Shown here in pieces: positions 23,422 to 31,524 of a stretch of 40,328 bases of DNA. Origin of the DNA: Myxococcota bacterium. Its GTDB lineage: Bacteria; Myxococcota_A; UBA796; CAJQPC01. Numbering within the stretch: the first letter of the stretch is position 1; the number at the start of each line of letters is the position of its first letter. The notes under the pieces are model-generated. The model ran no database searches. It had not been told where the DNA came from and saw only the letters and a program-made list of their open reading frames with translations. The stretch covers positions 1 through 40,328 of the forward strand of contig JAKLKD010000120.1 of NCBI GenBank assembly GCA_023150845.1, written 5' to 3'. A program made the position numbers and the translations under genes.

Positions 23422-25794
23422 TCAGCGCCGCCTCGCCCGCAGCGCCTCGCCCTCTCGCCAGCGCACCTCAAAGCCCAAGGCGTCGAGCGCCGCCGCAAGG
23501 GCGGGCAGGCCGCCGCCCAAGGCCTCGCCGACGCTCGGCGGGATGACGGCCGGGCCCTTGCGGGTGAGGCCGTCCACCCGGGCGATGAGGCGCTCGACCT
23601 CGTCCACACGCAGGGCGCGGGCGCCGAGCACCCGGTAACCGAGCGCCGCGTAGAAGCTGTCGGGCAGGCTCGGGTCACGCTCCACCCCCAAGGCCGCCGG
23701 GGCGGCGGGCAGGATGGGGTCGTCGTTGAGGCCCTGCGGACCCTCGCCCGGGCGCTGCAAGCTCCACAAGAGCGCGCGCTGGCGTAAGGCGTCGGGGCTC
23801 AGCCAAGACACGACGTAGAGGTGCGCCCGGCCCCAGCGCACGTCCAGGGCGGCGAGCAGGCGGCGGTCGCGGTCGCGGAGCGTGTCGAGGCGCAGCGGCG
23901 TCTCCTCCGCGCGGAGCGTGCCGAGCGCGCTCTGCAAGACGTAGAGCAGGCCGCGCAGGTCCGGGGGCAGGCGGTCGACCTTGGGGCCGCGTAAGGCGCC
24001 GAACACCGCGTCAAAACGGGCGGTCACCCAGGCCGCGGCGCGGACCCGCAGGCGCTCACGCTCGGGCGGGGTGAGCAGCTCATGGCGCAGGAGCTTGACC
24101 TCGGGGCTCGTCGGGTGGCGGCCGCGGGTCAAGGTGGCCACGGGCGCGCCCTCCCAGCAGAGGCGCCCGCGGTCGTCGAGGCTCCACTCGGCGTCGGGCG
24201 CGGCGACGGCGCGCTCCAGGCGCTCCTTCAGGGCGCCGATCACCGCCTCACGGATGGGCCCACGCAGAGGCGCGGCGAGGGGGTCCGGGGCGTAGTTGAG
24301 GCCGTGCAGGCGGCCCACGGCCCGGCTGGAGTCCTCCGGCGTGCTGAGCCCCTGCACCCACACCCGGCCGCCGCCCTCCACAAATCGCCGGGTGAGCTGC
24401 TGGTGGAGCGCGTCGCTGAGCTTGTCTTCGGTCTGGGCGCAGCGCTCCCGCCAGGCCGCGGCGTCCACCATCCAGTCGTCCCTGGCGGCGATGTATGACC
24501 AGGTGCGCACATAGGCCATGCGGGTCATCAAGGCGTCGATGTCGCCGTCGGTGCGGTCGAGGCCCCGGAAACGCGCCTCGACCCAGTCCTCGCTGAGCTG
24601 GCCCCGGGGGCTCAAGAGCTGGCGCAGCACCGCGGCGAGCAGGAGCGCGTGGCTGTCCGTGAGGTCTTTGCGGAAGTCGGGGACGCTGCACACCTCCCAG
24701 GCCAGGCGGGTGGCCCGGGCGCCGTGGATCATGTCCAAGAGCTCGGCGTCCTTCACGAAGCTCCGCAGCACCTCGTGGTCCTCCCAGTCGCGCACCTGGA
24801 TGAAGCAGGGCAGGGGAGGGCGGGCCTCCAGGCTCTCCAGAAGCGCCGGGACGCTGTGATAGTTGAGGTTGGAGCTCCGCCAGAAGAGCTTCTTGAGCGG
24901 CGGGAAGCGGTGCTGCTCGATGGCCTCCACCGTCTCGGGGTCAAGGGCGCCCAAGGCCATCAAGGTGCCGAAGCTGCCGTCGCGCTGGTAACGCCCGGCC
25001 CGCCCGGCGATCTGGGCGAGCTCTGTGGGCTCCAAGGCGCGGTGGGCCCGGCCGTCAAACTTACGCAGCTCGGAGAAGCTGACGTGGTGCAGGTCCATGT
25101 TGAGGCCCATGCCGATCGCGTCGGTGGCGACCATGTACTGGACCTCGCCGGACTGGTAGAGCCCGACCTGGTTGTTTCGTGCCCGTGGTGACAGCGCGCC
25201 GAGCACGACGGCGGTGCCCCCGTGGCGGCGGCGCACCCGCTCGGCCAAGGCGTAGACGTCCTCGGCGGAGAAGGCCACCCAGGCTGAGCGCTGGGGCAGG
25301 GCCGAGAGCTTCTTCGGCCCGGTGTACCGAAGGGTCGAGAAGCGCGGGTGGCGCTGAATCTCCGCCGTCGGGATGAGCTGGCGCATCAGGGGCTCGATGG
25401 TGTCCGAGCCCAAGAACATGGTCTCGATGACGCCTCGGGCGTTCAGCAGGCGGTCGGTGAAGACGTGGCCGCGGTTGTGGTGCCCCGCGAGCTGCACCTC
25501 GTCCACGGCCAGGAACGACACCGGGCGCTGCACGGGCATCGCCTCGACGGTGCACACGAAGTAGCGCGGCTCCAGGGGCACCCGGCGCTGCTCCCCGGTG
25601 ATCAGGGCGACCTGGGACTCCCCCTTGAGCGCCACGACCCGCTCGTAGACCTCCTGGGCGAGCAGGCGCAGCGGCAGCCCGATCATGCCCGTGCGGTGCT
25701 GGAGCATTCGCTCCACCGCGCGGTGGGTCTTCCCGGTGTTGGTGGGGCCGAGCAGGGCGCAGACCGTGCCGGGGGCGGAGAGGCGATGGCTCAC
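23422..25794 (-). CDS. SUV3-like DEAD/DEAH-box RNA helicase
   Basis: The 790-residue product has a Walker A loop GPTNTGKT (16-23), Walker B as DEVQ (98-101) in place of DEAD, GSDT (129-132) as motif III, and QIAGRAGRY (261-269) as motif VI. This set is characteristic of the SUV3 family, known from the mitochondrial degradosome and from some bacteria, which unwinds RNA 3' to 5' for decay. The C-terminal 430 residues are helical and contain the family's accessory region, with an Arg-rich end. The GTG start at 25794 has no clear ribosome-binding site. It stands alone and converges with nrdB; its start faces the thioredoxin-like lipoprotein gene across an 84-bp divergent gap. The RNA target and exonuclease partner are unknown. 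Confidence 0.85.
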   Translation of the reverse strand: MSHRLSAPGTVCALLGPTNTGKTHRAVERMLQHRTGMIGLPLRLLAQEVYERVVALKGESQVALITGEQRRVPLEPRYFVCTVEAMPVQRPVSFLAVDEVQLAGHHNRGHVFTDRLLNARGVIETMFLGSDTIEPLMRQLIPTAEIQRHPRFSTLRYTGPKKLSALPQRSAWVAFSAEDVYALAERVRRRHGGTAVVLGALSPRARNNQVGLYQSGEVQYMVATDAIGMGLNMDLHHVSFSELRKFDGRAHRALEPTELAQIAGRAGRYQRDGSFGTLMALGALDPETVEAIEQHRFPPLKKLFWRSSNLNYHSVPALLESLEARPPLPCFIQVRDWEDHEVLRSFVKDAELLDMIHGARATRLAWEVCSVPDFRKDLTDSHALLLAAVLRQLLSPRGQLSEDWVEARFRGLDRTDGDIDALMTRMAYVRTWSYIAARDDWMVDAAAWRERCAQTEDKLSDALHQQLTRRFVEGGGRVWVQGLSTPEDSSRAVGRLHGLNYAPDPLAAPLRGPIREAVIGALKERLERAVAAPDAEWSLDDRGRLCWEGAPVATLTRGRHPTSPEVKLLRHELLTPPERERLRVRAAAWVTARFDAVFGALRGPKVDRLPPDLRGLLYVLQSALGTLRAEETPLRLDTLRDRDRRLLAALDVRWGRAHLYVVSWLSPDALRQRALLWSLQRPGEGPQGLNDDPILPAAPAALGVERDPSLPDSFYAALGYRVLGARALRVDEVERLIARVDGLTRKGPAVIPPSVGEALGGGLPALAAALDALGFEVRWREGEALRARRR

Positions 25795-25816
25795 GAGACG
25801 CCGTGTAACGTCGCCC

Positions 25817-25846
25817 TTGCGGCCCCGCCCGCGCGCCGGGGATACT
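25817..25846 (+). promoter_or_regulatory. Promoter of the thioredoxin-fold lipoprotein gene
   Basis: TTGCGG (25817-25822) and GATACT (25841-25846) are separated by 18 nt. The gene start at 25879 is preceded by GGAGGAG at about 25866-25872. Confidence 0.45.
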
Positions 25847-25878
25847 AACGGAGCTTCAGCCTGCTGGAGGAGCTCAGA

Positions 25879-26436
25879 ATGTCCGACCCCGTCCGCGCGC
25901 CGCGCCTGATCGTGATCCCCCTGATCTGTGTCATCGGCTGTTCATCCGTCGCGCCTCTCGCGGACGGTCCCGTCACAGATTTTGCGCTTTTTGACGTGAA
26001 CCCCGGATCTCCGAGCTTTGAGCAGGAGGTCTCGCCGCGGGACGTCGAAGGCCAGGTGAGCCTGTGGTTCTTCGGCCACGCCACCTGCGCCTACTGCGGG
26101 GCGCAGTTTGAGCTCCTCGATCAGCTCCGCGAGGAGGCCGCGGCGGCCCAACCCCCCCTCGACGTCGCCTTCTTCGGCGTGAACGAGGCGGGCCACGAGG
26201 CCGGCAACGACACGATCACCGAGGGCCTCGCCACCCCCTGGCTCCAAGACACCGAAGAGACAAACGCCTGGGCGGCTTGGGGCGTGGAGTTCCGGGACGT
26301 CGTGATCCTCGACGACGGGAACGTGCCCATCGCGGTGATCAACCTGACCTACAACGACCTCAACGACCCCCAGAACTATGACGAGCTGTGGCGTACCCTA
26401 GAGGACGCGGTGGCGTACAGCGCGACCCAGCCCTGA
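25879..26436 (+). CDS. Thioredoxin-fold lipoprotein with CxxC
   Basis: The 185-residue product has a lipoprotein signal: basic start, hydrophobic LIVIPLICVIG and Cys21 as the lipidated residue. Residues 35-180 fit a thioredoxin/redoxin fold, with the redox pair Cys70-Ala-Tyr-Cys73 after the strand VSLWFFGHAT. A thiol-disulfide or peroxide role in the periplasm or at the membrane is expected. The usual cis-Pro is not obvious; the LATPWL segment is a candidate. It stands alone, divergent from the helicase. Confidence 0.8.
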   Translation: MSDPVRAPRLIVIPLICVIGCSSVAPLADGPVTDFALFDVNPGSPSFEQEVSPRDVEGQVSLWFFGHATCAYCGAQFELLDQLREEAAAAQPPLDVAFFGVNEAGHEAGNDTITEGLATPWLQDTEETNAWAAWGVEFRDVVILDDGNVPIAVINLTYNDLNDPQNYDELWRTLEDAVAYSATQP

Positions 26437-26564
26437 GTGTCCGAGAACTTTTTCACCTCCAAAGAGGCGAACGGCCCGAGGCGTCGGCAGGATTCACTTG
26501 CGTAGCTTCCAGAAATTTGAGAGTATGGTTAGTTTACACAACCTGGAAACGCGCGGAGGCTGCC

Positions 26565-27278
26565 ATGACCGAGCGGCATCATCCCACTCGAGAAAAATGG
26601 GATGACCTGATTCAAGGGGTCGAGCGCGCGTTGAGCGAGCTGGGCATCACCCAGTTCGACACCCGCGCCGCCGTCATGGACGGTGTTCGTGAGGCCCTCG
26701 AGAGCGCCATCGAGGTGCTCGACGACCACCCTTTCCCCACGGGCACCCGCCGCGAGCCCGAGATCACGCTGCTCTCCGGGCGCCGCGGGGAGGCCCCCGC
26801 CCGGCGCGGCGCTGTCCCCGGTCTGCGCCTCGCCCAGCCCGACGAGCACGTCGATCCGGAGCTTGAGCTGGAGGTGGACGACACGCCGCCGCCGAAGGTG
26901 CGGGTCGTCCGGGTTCACCCCGATCGTTCGCCGAGCCACCAGGAGCCCGCCGCCGCCAGCGCGCCGTCGCTCCAGCCCGAGCCCGACGGCCTCGATCTCG
27001 ACGAGCCTACGGGCGGCCGGGGCGGCCCGTCGTCGCTGACGGCCTTGGGCCGGGTGCGCCTCTCCTTGGAGACGCGCTACAGCCAGACCCTCTACCGGGG
27101 CGAGCGCGCGCGGCCTTACCGGGTGTCCTGCAGCACGGGGCGCTTTAGCGTCATCGTGGACGGATTCTGCCTCGACCCCCTCACGGCCGGCCAGTCCGTG
27201 GACGTGGAGGGCCGCACCTTACGCCTGGAGGGCAACGAGCCCGCCACGGGCGCCTACGCGCGGCTCGACGAGCGCTGA
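26565..27278 (+). CDS. Protein of unknown function with acidic, Pro-rich middle
   Basis: The 237-residue product starts at the ATG at 26565, with GGAGG 5 nt upstream. The frame opens at 26388, but the earlier codons lie partly inside the preceding gene. Residues 1-60 are helical, 85-150 are low-complexity with many Asp, Glu and Pro, and 150-237 form a beta-rich C-terminal domain around YSQTLYRGERARPYRVSCST. There is no signal peptide or membrane segment. The layout (helical head, flexible linker, small beta domain) suggests an adaptor or binding protein; no family is recognised. The 128 bp before it contain AT-richer sequence at 26498-26545 where a promoter is likely. It converges with the next gene, 6 bp apart. 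Confidence 0.7.
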   Translation: MTERHHPTREKWDDLIQGVERALSELGITQFDTRAAVMDGVREALESAIEVLDDHPFPTGTRREPEITLLSGRRGEAPARRGAVPGLRLAQPDEHVDPELELEVDDTPPPKVRVVRVHPDRSPSHQEPAAASAPSLQPEPDGLDLDEPTGGRGGPSSLTALGRVRLSLETRYSQTLYRGERARPYRVSCSTGRFSVIVDGFCLDPLTAGQSVDVEGRTLRLEGNEPATGAYARLDER

Positions 27279-27284
27279 GGCGGC

Positions 27285-27845
27285 TTAGTCGCAGGCCTCA
27301 TGGGCCGCGGCGCTCGCCTCCAGCGCCCGAACCGCGAGCTCGGAGTCCGAGAGCGCCGGGGAGGTCGCCTGGGCGGCGCTCCAGGCGCCTTCGGTGAGCG
27401 CGGCGTCAAAGGCGGCCTGGGCGAGGTTTCGGCGCTCAACCCAGGCGGCGTTCTCCGCCATGACGAGGTCAAGGGCGCCGATGAGGGACTCCTCCTCATC
27501 CGACGCGGCGCCGCTGCGCGCGCCGGCCCCGGCGGCCTTGGCCTTTCGACGGGCGGCGGCCTCGGGGGTCTGCCGGACCTCCCCGGTGCGCAGGTCCTTC
27601 AGCCCGCCCCGGCTGGCCTGGCGGCGCATCGCCGCGGCGCGGGCCTCGGCGGCGTCACGCTCGGACATCGCCTGGGCCAAGGACTGCTCCACCCCGGCGA
27701 GCTCCCGGGCCGAGGCGTCGGTCATGCGGGTGTAGTAGTCGAGCGCCTCACCCCACGCCTTCGCCGCGACCTTCTGCTGCTCGTCGCAGGAGGGGCCGCC
27801 GCACGCGCCCAAGGGCACGATCAGGAGGAGAAGGAGGGCTCTCAT
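27285..27845 (-). CDS. Small lipoprotein, helical, unknown function
   Basis: The 186-residue product begins with MRALLLLLIVPLGAC, a clear lipoprotein signal with Cys15 as the lipidated residue. The mature part is almost all helix, Ala/Glu/Arg-rich, with coiled-coil potential at residues 40-85 and a Lys/Arg/Ala-rich stretch at 95-120. Cys20 and the penultimate Cys could form a disulfide in the periplasm. The frame extends nine codons upstream to a GTG at 27872, but the ATG at 27845 gives the proper signal peptide. No family is recognised. Confidence 0.75.
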   Translation of the reverse strand: MRALLLLLIVPLGACGGPSCDEQQKVAAKAWGEALDYYTRMTDASARELAGVEQSLAQAMSERDAAEARAAAMRRQASRGGLKDLRTGEVRQTPEAAARRKAKAAGAGARSGAASDEEESLIGALDLVMAENAAWVERRNLAQAAFDAALTEGAWSAAQATSPALSDSELAVRALEASAAAHEACD

Positions 27846-27874
27846 GGTGCTCAGGACCTCAAGGAACGACACTA

Positions 27875-27903
27875 CCGGGGGCCGCCACGCGGGCGACCCC
27901 CGG
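27875..27903 (-). terminator. Strong hairpin downstream of the cytochrome c gene
   Basis: A 12-bp stem (27892-27903 with 27875-27886, one G-U pair in the minus-strand RNA) closes a 5-nt loop, 24 nt after the cytochrome c stop and 30 nt before the lipoprotein ATG. No T-run follows. It probably ends or attenuates the cytochrome c transcript. Confidence 0.5.
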
Positions 27904-27926
27904 CGAGATGCGCGTCGTGACCGAGC

Positions 27927-28358
27927 TTACTGGGGCTTGAAGGTCATGACGTGGGCGGCCAGGGCGGCGATCTGCTCGTCGTTGAACTGGGCGCCGTAGG
28001 GGGCCATCATCGGGCTCTTGCCGACGGCGGCGCCGCCCTCCTTGATGACCTTCTTGATGTGGGCCTCGTCGCGGGTCTTCCAGAACTCGGGATCGCCGAA
28101 GGCCGCGGGCTTGGGGTTGAGGCCGGCGGCGGCGACGCCGTCACCCTTGCCCTCGAGGCCGTGGCAGGTGCCGCAGACCTGGCCGAAGGTCGCCTTGGCG
28201 TCGAAGGCCACGGGCTCGGCGGGGGCCGGCGGGGGCTCGGCGGGCTTGGGGGCCTCGGCGACGGGGGTGGGAGGGGCCTCGGGGGCCTTGGCCTGCTCGC
28301 CGCCGCCGCAGGCGACGAGAGTGGCGACAAAGGAAAGCGCGAGAACGACGTTGCGCAT
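27927..28358 (-). CDS. c-type cytochrome lipoprotein
   Basis: The 143-residue product has a lipoprotein signal ending at Cys17 (VATLVAC), a Pro/Ala/Glu-rich tether (20-50) and one class I cytochrome c domain (52-143). The heme site is CGTCH (62-66), and Met117 or Met118 in SPMMAPYG is the likely axial ligand. It would be anchored in the membrane facing the periplasm and carry electrons. The ATG at 28358 has AGGAAG 7 nt upstream; the longer frame runs into the divergent promoter region. No oxidase or reductase gene is adjacent, so the partners are unknown. Confidence 0.9.
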   Translation of the reverse strand: MRNVVLALSFVATLVACGGGEQAKAPEAPPTPVAEAPKPAEPPPAPAEPVAFDAKATFGQVCGTCHGLEGKGDGVAAAGLNPKPAAFGDPEFWKTRDEAHIKKVIKEGGAAVGKSPMMAPYGAQFNDEQIAALAAHVMTFKPQ

Positions 28359-28522
28359 GGTGGTCTTCCTGGGTGATCCGGGCCGCCGCCCTCGGACGCG
28401 AGGCAGGGGGAGGCGCGCTCGAGCGTTGAACGGCGATGAGATAACGCGCCGCGCGCGACGCACCAAGCGCCCGCGCCTCGGGGTGGGTGCGGCGATCCGT
28501 CGCGGTGGGCGGCGTTCGGGGC

Positions 28523-28550
28523 TTGGGCTGGGCCCGCGCTGGCGTATACT
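28523..28550 (+). promoter_or_regulatory. Promoter of the zinc-ribbon/TPR gene
   Basis: TTGGGC (28523-28528) and TATACT (28545-28550) are separated by 16 nt, and a GGAGGAG ribosome-binding site precedes the ATG at 28572. Confidence 0.55.
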
Positions 28551-28571
28551 CATCGCTTCGGAGGAGCCCGG

Positions 28572-30953
28572 ATGGCTCGGAGCTACTGCTTTAGCTGCGG
28601 CGTGGAGCTGGAGGACGCCGCCTCCCTCGCGCCGATCTGTGATCGGTGTCAGGCCGAGCTCGCTGGGCGCGCCCGCTACTTCTTCGTGATGCGGGAGGGC
28701 GCCCGGGCCGATGGCCCGCTCACCGAGGAGCAGGTCGCCGGGCAGATCAAGACGGGGCTCCTCGCCGGGTGGGACCGGGTGGGGGAGGCCGTCGTCGTTG
28801 GCTCCGGGGAGCCCCAGCGGTACCGGCGCCTGGAGCAGCACCCGCTGTTCGCGCCCTGGTTCACCCCAGGGGATCGCCGCTACGCCGTCGTCGTCGGCAC
28901 CCAAGAGCAGGCCCGGGCCCTGAGCCGCACCCGGCTCCGCCAGCGCGCGGTGAAGGTGATCGCGCCGGTCTTGCTCTTGGGGAGCCTCGTGCACCTCGGC
29001 TGGACGATGGTGCGGCACGACTTCAACCCCTTGGAGCTGCCGCTCATCTTGAGCCTGCGCCAGAGCGGCGGAGAGGTGATCGACGGCGCCTTGGTCACGG
29101 TGAAGAAGGCCGTGGACCCGTCGGTGGCCGAGGCCCAGCTCGCCGAGGCCCAGGGCCTCCCCGGCGAAGACCTCATCTTGACCCTACAAGACCAGTGGCC
29201 CCAGGCCGCGGGGGGCCCCGATCGGGTCGCCTTGGCCCAGACCTACCTCCTGCGGGGCACGGTGGAGTCCTTGCAGGACGCCCGCCGGGAGCTGGAGGTC
29301 TCCGTCGCCGCGAAGCCCAAAGACGTCGTGGCTTTGGCGGGCCTCGCCGTGGTCTACGCCGAGCTGAGCGCCGCCGGAGACTCGGCGATGGGCGAGCGGT
29401 CCGTGCAGATCTGGCGGCGGGCGCTGGCCTTGGATGAGGCCGCCCCCGCCGTCGTCGAGGCGCGCCCGGGCATCGCCTTGGCCGGTCGATCCTACGACGA
29501 GGCGATTCAGCGCGCCCAAGAGTGCCTCACCCTGCGCCCAGACAGCGCGCTCTGCGTCTGGTACCTCGGCGGCGCCTTGGTCGGCGCGGGCCGCCACGCC
29601 GAGGCCCTGGAGTCCTTGTCCCGGGCGAAGGAGGCCCTGCCCGACGCGCCCATCGTCGCTTTGGCCTATGGCCGGGCGAGCTTAGAGAGCGGGCGTTACG
29701 CCGAGGCCGAGCGCACCTTGGCGGCCTACGCCAAACGGTACCCCGACGACGTCGGCGTGCTGAGCCTCCTCGCCCGGCTGCACCGTGAGCTCGGGCGCTT
29801 CGAGAAGGCCGTCGACGCCGCGCGCCGCGCCCAGAAGGCGAGCCCCGACGACCCCTCGCTTAAACTGACCCTCGGTCAGTTACTCCTGCACGGCGTCGGT
29901 GACGCCCCGGCGGCGTCGGCCCTGCTCTTGCCCCTCACCGAGGACAAGCAGCTCGACGTGCACCTCCGCCGGGAGATCCTGCTGCACGCCGCCCAGGCGA
30001 GCCTCGCCGCCGGGCGCCTCGACGACGCCCAGCGTGTGACCGGCGATCTCGTCGATCTCGCGCCCCAGTGGCCGCCGGGGGCCTTGGCCCGGGCGGAGCT
30101 GCTCTCGGCCCGAGGGGACGTCTCCGGCGCGGACGCCGCCCTGCGCCTCGCCGACACCGCTGAGGTCGGTGAGCGGGACGCCGCCCGGTATCACCTGCGC
30201 GTCGCCGCCCTCTACACCCGCCTGGGTCGTGATCGCCTCGCGCTCGACGAGCTGGAGGCCGCCCGCGAGGCCCAGCCCAACGGGATCTTGCCCCGCTACG
30301 CCTTGGCCGAGCACCTGCTGCGGTCGGGGGACCCCCGGGGCGCCGCCCGCGAGCTGCTCAAGTCCGCCACGATGGACCCCGACGTGCTCGGCCCCCGGGA
30401 CCCCGTCGAGGCCATCCCCTACACGCCGCCCCAAGGAAAAGAGCTCGCGCGCCTGCTCTTTGAGGCCGCCCAGGCCGATCCGAGCCTCGGCGACGTGTCC
30501 CTCCAGGCCGCCATGGCGCTCTTGGAGTCCCAGTCTTGCCTCGTCGGCGCCGGGGACTGCGCCCGGGCCGAGCAGCTCCAGAGCGTCGTGCTCAGCCAGT
30601 CGCCGACGGAGCCCTCAAGCCTCCTGCTCATGGGGCAGCTCCTCCTGCGCCGGGGCGACGCCGCCGGGGCGCTGGAGCGCCTCGGTCAGCTCAGCGGTGA
30701 CGTGGCCGAGTCCGGCTGGACCCTCGCGCTCCGCGCCTTGGCCACGGCGAAGGTGAACAAGGCCAGCGAGGCGGTGAAGCTCGCCCAGCGCGCCGACACC
30801 AGCGCCCCGAGCGACCCCGGCGTGAAGGCCCTGCTCGCCCAGGCGCTGTGGGCCATGGACGAGCGGGAGCAGGCGATCACGATGGCTCTGGGCGCCTTGG
30901 CCCTGGATCCCCATCGCACGAGCCTGCGCCGTTGGCTCGCCGACTCGCGCTGA
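28572..30953 (+). CDS. Zinc-ribbon, single-TM protein with a large TPR domain
   Basis: The 793-residue product has an N-terminal zinc ribbon with Cys6-x2-Cys9 and Cys23-x2-Cys26. A GYF-like domain follows (about 36-75, FFVMREGARADGPLTEEQV), then one membrane helix (about 127-147) and a long C-terminal part made of TPR-type helical hairpins (about 200-790; for example residues near RAQECLTLRPDSALCVWYLG). The Cys-rich head would be cytoplasmic and the TPR arm periplasmic, so it may scaffold or sense across the membrane. No enzymatic motif is seen. It stands alone under its own promoter, divergent from the cytochrome gene. Confidence 0.8.
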   Translation: MARSYCFSCGVELEDAASLAPICDRCQAELAGRARYFFVMREGARADGPLTEEQVAGQIKTGLLAGWDRVGEAVVVGSGEPQRYRRLEQHPLFAPWFTPGDRRYAVVVGTQEQARALSRTRLRQRAVKVIAPVLLLGSLVHLGWTMVRHDFNPLELPLILSLRQSGGEVIDGALVTVKKAVDPSVAEAQLAEAQGLPGEDLILTLQDQWPQAAGGPDRVALAQTYLLRGTVESLQDARRELEVSVAAKPKDVVALAGLAVVYAELSAAGDSAMGERSVQIWRRALALDEAAPAVVEARPGIALAGRSYDEAIQRAQECLTLRPDSALCVWYLGGALVGAGRHAEALESLSRAKEALPDAPIVALAYGRASLESGRYAEAERTLAAYAKRYPDDVGVLSLLARLHRELGRFEKAVDAARRAQKASPDDPSLKLTLGQLLLHGVGDAPAASALLLPLTEDKQLDVHLRREILLHAAQASLAAGRLDDAQRVTGDLVDLAPQWPPGALARAELLSARGDVSGADAALRLADTAEVGERDAARYHLRVAALYTRLGRDRLALDELEAAREAQPNGILPRYALAEHLLRSGDPRGAARELLKSATMDPDVLGPRDPVEAIPYTPPQGKELARLLFEAAQADPSLGDVSLQAAMALLESQSCLVGAGDCARAEQLQSVVLSQSPTEPSSLLLMGQLLLRRGDAAGALERLGQLSGDVAESGWTLALRALATAKVNKASEAVKLAQRADTSAPSDPGVKALLAQALWAMDEREQAITMALGALALDPHRTSLRRWLADSR

Positions 30954-30978
30954 GCGGGCGAACGGTTACTCTCCGGGG

Positions 30979-31524
30979 ATGCTTCGCGCCCCCCAACTCG
31001 CCCCCGTTCGCACCCGCAGCACGGTCGGCCCCCGGGACCTCGCTCGGCACCCCCGCGATCCCGGCGCGCTCGGCTTCGCCTTGGCCGAGGTCGTCGAGGC
31101 CGCCGCCGCCAAGGGCCTGCCGCGCCCGGCGATCCTCGGCTTCTCCGGCACCCACGTCGAGCAGCACGACCTCCCGCCGCTCATCGCCCAGAAGGCCGAC
31201 GTGCACCGCTTCATCGCCGCCGTCGCCGGGCAAGAGGGCATGGAGGCCGTCGCCGTCGTCGGCACCTTAGGCGTGCGGAAGGGGCGCGGTGAGCCCCAGC
31301 CGGGCCTCGTGGTGTTCATCGAGTGGCCCGACGGCGCCTGGTGGCTCTGGACCCGGCCCCTGCGCGATCGCGCCATTCGGGAGGATCTCCCTCCAGAGAT
31401 CCGCGCGGCCTGGGACGGCTGGCCCCGGCCGAACGGCCTCGGCGGCTTCTGGACCCGGGCCCGGGTGGAGGGCCTGCGCCTGCAGCGTGAGACCGTCGAC
31501 GGCGCCGACGAGCTGCTCAACTAA
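30979..31524 (+). CDS. Protein of unknown function
   Basis: The 181-residue product has no signal peptide or membrane segment and appears to be an alpha/beta protein. Recognisable stretches are VEQHDLPPLIAQKADVHRFI (near 60-80) and a Trp-rich strand pair EWPDGAWWLWTRPL (near 115). No family is recognised. A -10-like GTTACT (30965-30970) ends 8 nt before the ATG and there is no ribosome-binding site, so the message may be leaderless, with the same geometry as the gene at 3310. Its TAA overlaps the TAG of the convergent gene on the other strand. Confidence 0.65.
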   Translation: MLRAPQLAPVRTRSTVGPRDLARHPRDPGALGFALAEVVEAAAAKGLPRPAILGFSGTHVEQHDLPPLIAQKADVHRFIAAVAGQEGMEAVAVVGTLGVRKGRGEPQPGLVVFIEWPDGAWWLWTRPLRDRAIREDLPPEIRAAWDGWPRPNGLGGFWTRARVEGLRLQRETVDGADELLN

